A DNA stretch of 5,113 nt from a bacterium (GTDB lineage Bacteria; SZUA-79; Acidulodesulfobacterales; Acidulodesulfobacteraceae): the NCBI GenBank assembly GCA_021821565.1, contig JAKACI010000126.1, positions 1-5,113 of the forward strand, written 5' to 3'. Shown here in pieces: positions 1 through 5,082 of the stretch (the first letter of the stretch is position 1; every line of letters begins with the position of its first letter). A program made the translations under genes and the position numbers. A model generated the notes under the pieces. That model saw only the letters and a program-made list of their open reading frames with translations. It searched no databases and was not told the DNA's origin.

Positions 1-27
1 AAACAACTCTTCGTCATTTTTTTTGAT
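1..27. repeat. Left-edge copy of an exact 27-bp direct repeat
   Basis: The first 27 bases of the window recur exactly at 276-302. The repeat includes an eight-T tract. The offset is 275 bp, not a multiple of three, so the same DNA is read in a different frame here (as SKKMTKSC) than in the second copy (KKNDEELF). Confidence 0.95.
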
Positions 28-332
28 TCATTTATCGGGTCATATATTGAATGAATTGTAATATTATTTATTTTTATACTTTTAAGACTATTTTGCCTTG
101 TATCTAACACATTTACATTTATATTATTTAAGTTATTTATATCATCTTTTTCATCTTTTACGTTTTTATCAATATTATGATTATGATATTTTAAAAAATT
201 TAAATTATTATTATATTTATACTTTAATTTATTTTTAATTTTTTTTTCGTCATCTTGAAAATCAATTAATAAATCAAACAACTCTTCGTCATTTTTTTTG
301 ATAATTGCAAGATTTTTTTCTAAATAATTCAT
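1..332 (-). CDS. Maf/DUF115-type motility-associated glycosylation factor, N-terminal part (truncated by window edge)
   Basis: This open frame begins at ATG 332-330 and runs off the left edge, leaving 110 residues. The start is supported by AAGGA at 346-342, nine bases upstream. The protein opens with a short helical stretch (MNYLEKNLAIIKKNDEELFD), then an Asn/Lys/Asp-rich segment (about residues 28-75). It then reads ITIHSIYDPINESKK at residues 91-105. The start 'NxxxI' and the block 'hS-x-YDP-x-x-E' are what I recognise from the N-terminal domain of Maf/DUF115 proteins, the motility accessory factors tied to flagellin glycosylation in Campylobacter, Aeromonas, Magnetospirillum and Clostridium. 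The position next to fliD, fliS and a glycosyltransferase fits that role. The catalytic-type central domain lies outside the window, so the assignment rests on the N-terminus and context. The final eight or nine residues fall in a 27-bp repeat and may not be genuine. The composition is very AT-rich (about 15% G+C in 121-180). Confidence 0.68.
   Translation of the reverse strand, partial: MNYLEKNLAIIKKNDEELFDLLIDFQDDEKKIKNKLKYKYNNNLNFLKYHNHNIDKNVKDEKDDINNLNNINVNVLDTRQNSLKSIKINNITIHSIYDPINESKKMTKSC
276..302. repeat. Internal copy of the exact 27-bp direct repeat
   Basis: This is the second copy of the sequence at 1-27. Here it encodes about residues 11-19 of the maf-like protein, in a stretch that looks like genuine family N-terminal sequence, so this copy is probably the authentic one. 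The match stops after base 302. Confidence 0.95.
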
Positions 333-407
333 TGACAATTTTCCTTATCAAATAATTTTTAATGAAATAATGACTTTATATGTTATTCTTTTTTGTATAT
401 TGTAAGG
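333..407. other. Short AT-rich gap between the GT9 gene and the maf-like gene
   Basis: These 75 bases hold the ribosome binding site of the downstream gene and little else. I see no G+C-rich stem followed by T residues, so no intrinsic terminator. A TATAAA-like hexamer is present on the minus strand but without a partner -35 at 16-18 bp. The simplest reading is that the two genes share a transcript. Confidence 0.5.
342..346 (-). promoter_or_regulatory. Ribosome binding site of the maf-like gene
   Basis: The minus strand reads AAGGA here, followed by nine bases and then ATG at 332-330. It is a near-ideal Shine-Dalgarno sequence at good spacing in otherwise AT-only surroundings, and it fixes the start of the partial maf-like gene. 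Confidence 0.65.
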
Positions 408-2585
408 CTAAACTAAATTATCCAAAATTATAAGACCGAAATCAATAATATAAATTATATCGTCAAAAATATATTTAAAATTGCTATTATTATTGCTATT
501 ATTATTGCTATTGTAATTATGCGATTTATTCTTTAAAATATATTCAAATTCATAAATAAAATAATCAAATATTACCGAATATTCAAAATAATTTTCTTTA
601 AAATTCATTAAAAAATTCTTAAAATTTTCCAGCTCATATTTCTTTGTTTTTTCATCTTCTATGTCATTAACTTTTTGGGCATTTTTGAAAATATCTTTAA
701 TATAATTAAAGTCTTTTTCTATTTTATTATTTATATAATGACCGTCATTGTTATAATATTTATTTTTGTCTTTGTTTTTATCTTTGTTTTTTTTATAATT
801 ATTCAAATAATTTTCTTTTTCTTTTTTTATTGATTTTATTAAATATTTTTTTTTGATATTTTTCACAGCATTTTCATAAGATATTTTATTATTTATATCA
901 GAAACAAATAAATTTATCCAAGAATATTTTAGAATTTCTGCTATTAAATCATTTTTTTCAGGTTTTAGTTTAAAAAAACCTGCGTATGAAATAGAAAAAG
1001 ATGCGTCGCATTTATAAACATTAAATTTTTTTTTATTTAACGCTTCTTTAATTAATTTTTTACATTTAAAATAGGAATTATAGTTAATTTTGTTTTTGTC
1101 ATCATCGTTATCACTATTATTAATATTGTTATTGTTGTTAATATTGTCGTTATTATTATTGGCGTTATTATCATATAAAATGTATTTATTAATATCGGAT
1201 TTATATTTTTCATATAATTTTATTTTAATTAAATTAAAAATATCGTCTGCTTTTATATTGTTTTTGCATGCATAATCCCTATCGCATTTAGTATGTTCTA
1301 TGCAAGGATAGCAATCTTCTATCGGACTTATTGTATAAGCTCCGTTAAAATACGGTCCCGTTTCATATACATTGGCATTGCCCAAAAATATTGAAACAGA
1401 ATCAAGTTCTAATGCGCTTGCTATTTGAAGAAGTCCTGTATCGGGAGATATAATCAAATCCCCTGTTTGCATTATATCAATTAATGCATTTAAATCTGTC
1501 CTGCCAGTTAAATCAATTATATTATTTATTATATTATTTGCATTATTTATGTCTAAATTACCAATATTTACATCGTTATTACTATCATTATTTTTATTAT
1601 TTTGATTTATTTTAAAATAGCTTTTTATTTTATTTGCAATTTCGGTTTCTTTCTGTGTTCCGAGAAGTATAATTTCAGATTTAAAAGTTTTTAAAATTAA
1701 TCCTGCAAGAGCGGCATATTCTTCAACAGACCAGTCTCTTTTTGGATTACTGGAGGCGGGAGCAAACAAAAATCTTAATTTATCGGATTTTATTTTTTGA
1801 GATTTTTCGGATTTATTATTTTTATTTGAATTTAAATCGGGTAATAATTTTTTTAATTTTAAAGAATTAAAACTGCAATTTTTAGAATAGTATTTTCCTG
1901 AGCCTATTAAGGAAAATATATCTACGATATTAATTTTATTTTGGTTTCTATATCTAACGGTATTGTAAAAAAAATTAGCGGCTTTGCTGCGGCAAATAAT
2001 TTCTTTTTTTTTATCGCTTTTTCCGCAGCCTGTAAACCCATATTTATGTTCAGCTTCTATTGTATTTAAAATTAAAGAATTGATAATGTCAAAATTTAAA
2101 TTTATAGCTTCATCAAAATATATTTCATCAATTTTTACATTATCTTTTACATCTTTTACATCATCGTTTATTTTCTTAACGCCAAAAAAAACGGCGTTAT
2201 TTTCGCTGTATTTATGTTCGTTATTATATGTATTGCAGTATTTACCACCGTTAATGTTGAAATTATTATTAACTTTATTATAATTATTATAATTATCGTA
2301 ATTTAATCGGAACAGCGCAATATTGTCTATTTCATTTATTACAATATAATTATTATAATAATATTTATAAAACTCTTTTTTTCCTATTAGTTTTATATTT
2401 TGATTAAAATTATTCTGTATATTTTTAAAATTGTCATCAGCTACTATTAATATATTGCACTGATTATTAAATTTTTCAAGCAGGTTATCAATTAACGGTT
2501 TAGTTTGAAATAAATCCCCTATTCTTCTTGTTTGCAATAAAATTATATTTTTAAACAGAGACTTTTTAAATAGAGACATGGACAA
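408..2585 (-). CDS. Glycosyltransferase family 9 (heptosyltransferase-like) with Asn-rich expansions, flagellar locus
   Basis: The predicted protein has 725 residues and no signal peptide, so it is likely cytoplasmic. GT9 signatures run in order. Residues 13-35 (NIILLQTRRIGDLFQTKPL) form the first Rossmann strand, with Asp24 at the position of the family's catalytic Asp. Residues 153-183 include DEAINLNF. Residues 203-229 carry FYNTVRYRN and NIVDIF. Residues 271-310 match 'l-x-P-x-S-x-x-x-K-R-x-W ... LLG'. Residues 357-412 hold LTGRTDLNALID, PDTGLLQIASAL and FLGNANVYETGP. C425, C428, C434 and C440 form the usual GT9 cysteine tail. The usual His of DTGxxH is Gln387. GT9 proteins are commonly 320-380 residues. 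The excess comes from Asn/Lys/Asp-rich segments (about 95-152, 251-268, 324-355, 470-503, 586-625, 686-702) and a C-terminal region (about 504-725). The start is TTG 2585 or ATG 2579; both overlap the fliS 3' end. The donor and acceptor are unknown; flagellin glycosylation is inferred from FliS and Maf neighbours. Confidence 0.86.
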   Translation of the reverse strand: MSMSLFKKSLFKNIILLQTRRIGDLFQTKPLIDNLLEKFNNQCNILIVADDNFKNIQNNFNQNIKLIGKKEFYKYYYNNYIVINEIDNIALFRLNYDNYNNYNKVNNNFNINGGKYCNTYNNEHKYSENNAVFFGVKKINDDVKDVKDNVKIDEIYFDEAINLNFDIINSLILNTIEAEHKYGFTGCGKSDKKKEIICRSKAANFFYNTVRYRNQNKINIVDIFSLIGSGKYYSKNCSFNSLKLKKLLPDLNSNKNNKSEKSQKIKSDKLRFLFAPASSNPKRDWSVEEYAALAGLILKTFKSEIILLGTQKETEIANKIKSYFKINQNNKNNDSNNDVNIGNLDINNANNIINNIIDLTGRTDLNALIDIMQTGDLIISPDTGLLQIASALELDSVSIFLGNANVYETGPYFNGAYTISPIEDCYPCIEHTKCDRDYACKNNIKADDIFNLIKIKLYEKYKSDINKYILYDNNANNNNDNINNNNNINNSDNDDDKNKINYNSYFKCKKLIKEALNKKKFNVYKCDASFSISYAGFFKLKPEKNDLIAEILKYSWINLFVSDINNKISYENAVKNIKKKYLIKSIKKEKENYLNNYKKNKDKNKDKNKYYNNDGHYINNKIEKDFNYIKDIFKNAQKVNDIEDEKTKKYELENFKNFLMNFKENYFEYSVIFDYFIYEFEYILKNKSHNYNSNNNSNNNSNFKYIFDDIIYIIDFGLIILDNLV
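480..530 (-). repeat. 12-bp in-frame minisatellite encoding an Asn/Ser run
   Basis: On the plus strand the unit TTGCTATTATTA occurs at 481-492 and 493-504, followed by a decayed third copy at 505-516. It encodes SNNN-type repeats near the C-terminus of the GT9 protein (about residues 690-702). Because the unit is 12 bp, gain or loss of copies changes protein length without breaking the frame. Confidence 0.8.
763..786 (-). repeat. 12-bp in-frame repeat encoding a KNKD run
   Basis: Two 12-bp units lie in tandem at 763-774 and 775-786 on the plus strand, differing at one base (TTTTTGTCTTTG and TTTTTATCTTTG). They encode the charged KNKDKNKDKNK stretch at about residues 599-609 of the GT9 protein. 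The unit keeps the reading frame. Confidence 0.75.
1077..1178 (-). repeat. Asn/Asp low-complexity linker within the GT9 gene
   Basis: This stretch encodes residues about 470-503 of the glycosyltransferase, almost entirely Asn and Asp with a few Ile, Ser and Lys. It sits directly after the end of the recognisable GT9 fold and before the C-terminal region, so it behaves as a linker between the two. It is trinucleotide-rich (ATT/TTA/GTT on the plus strand) without one perfect unit. Confidence 0.7.
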
Positions 2586-3042
2586 ATGATTCCGAAGACA
2601 TTATGGGAGCGTCACTGTTGTCTATGTTTATGCCCTGTCCAGCTTGTGTTTTTTTCTTATTTTCAATTTCTATAATTTTTACCCAGCCGTTATGTAAATT
2701 TTCTAAAATTGAAATTGCTTCATCCATTTTATAAACATCTTTTTTTAAATTAGCCGTGGTTAAATGCATAGCTACGAATATATATAATTTATCTAAATTT
2801 TTTGCTGTTTCTCCGCCTTTTTCAATATCTATTCTTGAACGCAATTCATTAATTATCGCAACAGCATTGGAAATATTAATTGATTTCCCTGCGAAATCAT
2901 TTACTGATAATCTTTCCTTCGCTAATTTTATAAAATTTATCGTACCTTCATAAGCCATTAAAATAAGTTTTCCCTGGTCTGCGGTATTAACATTCATTTC
3001 ATCATAAGAAGCTAATTTCTTTTCCATTTTTTCTTGCTCCAT
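2566..3042 (-). CDS. fliS: Flagellin export chaperone FliS
   Basis: FliS binds the C-terminal D0 helix of newly made flagellin in the cytoplasm, stops premature polymerisation and delivers it to FlhA at the export gate. The 158-residue frame shows the family pattern: Tyr13 near the N-terminus, then GKLILMAYEGTINFIKLAKE (24-43), the helix NAVAIINELRSRID (59-72), the hallmark EKGGETAKNLDKLYIFV (74-90), HLTTANLKKD (93-102) and NGW (118-120). FliS is usually about 125-135 residues; here a polar tail of roughly 30 residues follows the last helix. The ATG at 3042 has no ribosome binding site, but GGAG at 3040-3037 lies nine bases before the ATG at 3027-3025. The likelier protein therefore starts at Met6 and has 153 residues. 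The stop at 2568-2566 lies inside the GT9 gene's start, and fliD is 251 bp upstream. Confidence 0.95.
   Translation of the reverse strand: MEQEKMEKKLASYDEMNVNTADQGKLILMAYEGTINFIKLAKERLSVNDFAGKSINISNAVAIINELRSRIDIEKGGETAKNLDKLYIFVAMHLTTANLKKDVYKMDEAISILENLHNGWVKIIEIENKKKTQAGQGINIDNSDAPIMSSESFVHVSI
3037..3040 (-). promoter_or_regulatory. Ribosome binding site favouring an internal fliS start (Met6)
   Basis: GGAG on the minus strand lies just inside the longer frame, nine bases before the ATG at 3027-3025. Upstream of the longer-frame ATG at 3042 the leader reads TACGTAAAAC, with no purine-rich anti-16S match. The sequence therefore points to initiation at 3027 and a 153-residue FliS. Confidence 0.6.
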
Positions 3043-3088
3043 GTTTTACGTATGTTTTAATACGTATGTTTTAATACGTATGTTTTAA
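3041..3088. repeat. 14-bp tandem repeat just upstream of fliS
   Basis: The plus-strand unit TACGTATGTTTTAA is perfect in three consecutive copies at 3047-3060, 3061-3074 and 3075-3088. A partial copy (ATGTTTTA) at 3041-3048 appears to have lost three bases relative to the unit. Each unit carries the palindrome TACGTA. The array ends beside the longer-frame fliS ATG, so it lies in the fliS leader and separates the ribosome binding site from any upstream promoter. Confidence 0.93.
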
Positions 3089-3095
3089 TATTACT

Positions 3096-3113
3096 TAATA
3101 ATATTTATTATTA
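3096..3113. repeat. AT-only inverted repeat in the fliS leader
   Basis: TAATAATA at 3096-3103 is mirrored by TATTATTA at 3106-3113 with two bases between. An overlapping alternative pairs AATATTA at 3087-3093 with TAATATT at 3099-3105 around a five-base loop. Both are pure A-T stems and would be weak in RNA. In such AT-rich DNA they may be chance. Confidence 0.3.
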
Positions 3114-3143
3114 TAATATAAATTTTTACTGTTTAGTTTTATT

Positions 3144-3168
3144 AGCTTAGTTTAGCTTAGCTTAGCTT
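3144..3168. repeat. 5-bp tandem repeat (AGCTT x5, one unit degenerate)
   Basis: Five consecutive pentamers lie here on the plus strand: AGCTT, AGTTT, AGCTT, AGCTT, AGCTT. It is a second, independent short tandem array in the same fliD-fliS gap. The unit is not a multiple of three and no gene covers it, so copy change would alter only spacing in the leader or promoter region. Confidence 0.88.
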
Positions 3169-3197
3169 GATAAAATTTACTCATCATAAGTTGTCAA
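3169..3197 (-). promoter_or_regulatory. Weak candidate sigma-70-type promoter for fliS
   Basis: A perfect TTGACA lies at 3197-3192 on the minus strand. At 17-bp spacing the -10 position reads TTTATC (3174-3169), a poor match. A better -10-like TATGAT at 3188-3183 is too close to that -35. If used, transcription would start near the pentamer array, about 120 bp before fliS. This is suggestive only. Confidence 0.18.
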
Positions 3198-3293
3198 CGA
3201 TTAAATTTTTAACGCAATTATTTGAATATCCCGTCCTTGCCGAAAAAGTTTAGCACCGTCAACAATTATCTTCTTTAACATAATTAGATTCGC

Positions 3294-5072
3294 CTAAAGC
3301 AGAGTGGCGTTTGAAGGGAGCTGCCCCAACTCATTTGTCAAAGATGAGCTCGTTGATTGCATTTGTCCTATATATGATTCAAGCTGAGAAAATTCTTGAG
3401 CGTACATACCCATTTGTTCCTGAACATTCGCCTGCTGAAGTGAGATTTGATTGCTCAGATTAGTTATATCGCTGTTAATACCGTTTGTTTTGTTTAGAAT
3501 AATACCGTTTGCAGGATTAGTATAAGTATTCAGAAAATTTATCATGCCTCCCGAACCTGCAACTCCGTTTGCCGTAGGAGAACCGTCAAACATTGAACTA
3601 AAATATTGCTGCGCCTGAGACGGGTTAGATGTAAGAATTGAATCAAGCGTTGAGGAACTAAAACTTAATTTTCCGCTGCCGGAAGTATCCTGGGTTAAAC
3701 CGTAAGTTGACGCAAGTCCGTTATTTCCGGTCAATCCCGGGGCTTCTTGAGCTATAAAAGACATTAAAGAACTTTTTAGATTTTGAAGAGTGGCGCTTCC
3801 GCCAAGCGGTCCCGATGATTTATTTGTAGTATTATACTGCAGCTGAGAATTAATATCGGTTATCAGCTGATTATAACTTGAAACAAAACTGCTTACGGCA
3901 GAATTTATAGAACTGTTGTTTAAAGCAACCGTAACGGAATCCGAGCCGGTCGACGCAAGGCTTAATGTAACGCCGGGTATAGCATTGCTGACCGTGTTTG
4001 TCTGGCTTTGAATATAGTCGTTGCCATAATTTATCACTGCATTTTGAGCCGCAGCCATTTGAGGATTAAATGCGTCTGATGCGAATTTGTCTCCTGCCGC
4101 TAAAGTAGTTCCGTTTGTAAGGCTGAGCTGAATGCCGCTATTAGTAGAATTGGAAGAAGTAGCGCCGTCTATATAATATGAAGTCGTTCCTGTTTCAGTT
4201 GACGGAACCGTAAAATTACCGGACTGCCCGGAAGAATTTGTCCAATCTATTGTTATTGCATTAGTTCCGACAGTGCCTCCGCTCGCTACGGAAAAATTAT
4301 AGGTCTGGGTTTGCGTTCCGGTATAAGTACCTGCCGATGTAGGCAGAGTATCTCCCGAACCAAGAGTGCCTGTCGCATATGTTTGATTAATAGATGTTGA
4401 ATTTAAATTTAAATTTACGGTACCCGCCGATAAATTATTAGTTATAGAAATAGCGCTATTGGTTCCGGTAGTGTTGCTGGTCAAAACCAATCTATACGGA
4501 CTATTTGCGCTGCCGTCGTTAATTATAGCGGCGCTCACGCCTGCGTTGGAATTGTTAATAGCCTGAGCTAAATCGGATAATGTATATCCTGTCGTTGAAT
4601 TTAAAGCCACATCCGTCGTCGTTCCGTTTACCGTTATATTAAATGTACCCGTCCCTGAACCTGCGACAGTCGTTGATGTAGAAGCAACTCCCTGGGATCC
4701 TATTTCGTTAGCCTGCGCAAGCTGATTTACGGTAAATGAGTATGTTCCCGGAAGAGCCGATGAAGAAGCAGTCGCCGTTGCAACAGACGAATTACTTGGC
4801 GTTGCGGTATAAGACTGCATCAGGCTTGGGCTTGCTAATGCCTGGGCAGCGCTATTTAAATTAGTTAAATCAGTTCCTATTGTATTCCATGCAGACAACT
4901 GAGTATTATAAACTTCGGATTCTGTTTGTAAAACGGTAATCGGCTCCGAAAGAGATGTTTGAAGCGCCGACAAAATTGTACTGTAATCTATCCCCGAAGA
5001 AGGACCCGTCCCCATAGTTATAAGACCCTGGTTAGGATATGACGATGTTTGCTGAAGACTTGATATTGACAT
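3294..5072 (-). CDS. fliD: Flagellar filament cap protein FliD (hook-associated protein 2)
   Basis: FliD forms the oligomeric cap at the filament tip, outside the cell, and promotes folding and insertion of exported flagellin. The 592-residue protein shows FliD_N at about 22-125: GIDYSTILSALQTSLSEPI, a coiled-coil stretch, then YSFTVNQLAQANEIGSQ (111-127). Residues 335-372 carry the FliD_C entry pattern (FNPQMAAAQNAVINYGND, then NTVSNAIPGVTLSL). Residues 385-415 form a helix typical of the family (INSAVSSFVSSYNQLITDI). The C-terminal coiled coil (about 530-582) contains FSQLESYIGQMQS. It is longer than enteric FliD (about 470) because of a Ser/Thr/Gly-rich beta region at about 225-335. There is no Cys and no signal peptide, as expected for flagellar type III export. 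The start is supported by AAAGAGG ten bases upstream. G+C is much higher than in the other genes (about 45% in sampled lines). Confidence 0.96.
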   Translation of the reverse strand: MSISSLQQTSSYPNQGLITMGTGPSSGIDYSTILSALQTSLSEPITVLQTESEVYNTQLSAWNTIGTDLTNLNSAAQALASPSLMQSYTATPSNSSVATATASSSALPGTYSFTVNQLAQANEIGSQGVASTSTTVAGSGTGTFNITVNGTTTDVALNSTTGYTLSDLAQAINNSNAGVSAAIINDGSANSPYRLVLTSNTTGTNSAISITNNLSAGTVNLNLNSTSINQTYATGTLGSGDTLPTSAGTYTGTQTQTYNFSVASGGTVGTNAITIDWTNSSGQSGNFTVPSTETGTTSYYIDGATSSNSTNSGIQLSLTNGTTLAAGDKFASDAFNPQMAAAQNAVINYGNDYIQSQTNTVSNAIPGVTLSLASTGSDSVTVALNNSSINSAVSSFVSSYNQLITDINSQLQYNTTNKSSGPLGGSATLQNLKSSLMSFIAQEAPGLTGNNGLASTYGLTQDTSGSGKLSFSSSTLDSILTSNPSQAQQYFSSMFDGSPTANGVAGSGGMINFLNTYTNPANGIILNKTNGINSDITNLSNQISLQQANVQEQMGMYAQEFSQLESYIGQMQSTSSSLTNELGQLPSNATLL

Positions 5073-5082
5073 AATATATAAA

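Larger units (their letters stand above)
3043..3293. other. Non-coding gap between fliD and fliS
   Basis: The 251 bases hold no plausible gene. From the fliD side they contain a weak AT stem (3264-3269 with 3280-3285), two near-identical 11-mers GTCAACRATTA (3193-3203 and 3258-3268, ten of eleven identical), the pentamer array, AT-only inverted repeats and the 14-bp array. I see no G+C-rich hairpin followed by T residues on the minus strand, so there is no evident intrinsic terminator after fliD. Read-through from fliD into fliS is possible. The gap is long for an operon whose other junctions are a 20-bp overlap and 75 bp. Confidence 0.6.

Noticed and set aside
480..530. Regularly spaced short repeats considered as a CRISPR array
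   Set aside because: The 12-bp units are contiguous, in frame and encode an Asn/Ser run; there are no spacers.
1090..1275. Plus-strand open frame of 61 codons rich in Leu and Ser
   Set aside because: It is the antisense of the Asn/Asp-coding linker of the GT9 gene; its apparent hydrophobic, membrane-like sequence is a by-product of complementing Asn codons. No ribosome binding site or family resemblance.
1984..2283. Plus-strand open frame of 99 codons with hydrophobic and Ser-rich stretches
   Set aside because: It lies entirely antisense to conserved GT9 sequence and has no recognisable domain or good start context.
2756..2953. Plus-strand open frame of 65 codons
   Set aside because: It is antisense to the conserved core of fliS and explained by that gene.
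3041..3168. Tandem repeats considered as iterons of a replication origin or as an insertion-sequence end
   Set aside because: There is no replication protein, DnaA-box cluster, transposase or terminal inverted repeat nearby; the arrays sit in an ordinary gap between two flagellar genes.
3225..3252. TAAAC followed about 16 bases later by GGGATATT on the minus strand, faintly like a sigma-28 promoter before fliS
   Set aside because: The -10 half shares too few bases with GCCGATAA to be called a site.
3264..3285. Six-base inverted repeat just after the fliD stop, considered as a terminator
   Set aside because: The stem is A-T only with a ten-base loop, and no run of T follows it on the minus strand.
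4426..4433. GCCGATAA on the plus strand, matching the flagellar sigma-28 -10 element
   Set aside because: It lies inside fliD on the antisense strand, the nearest TAAA is at a wrong spacing, and no gene on that strand follows.
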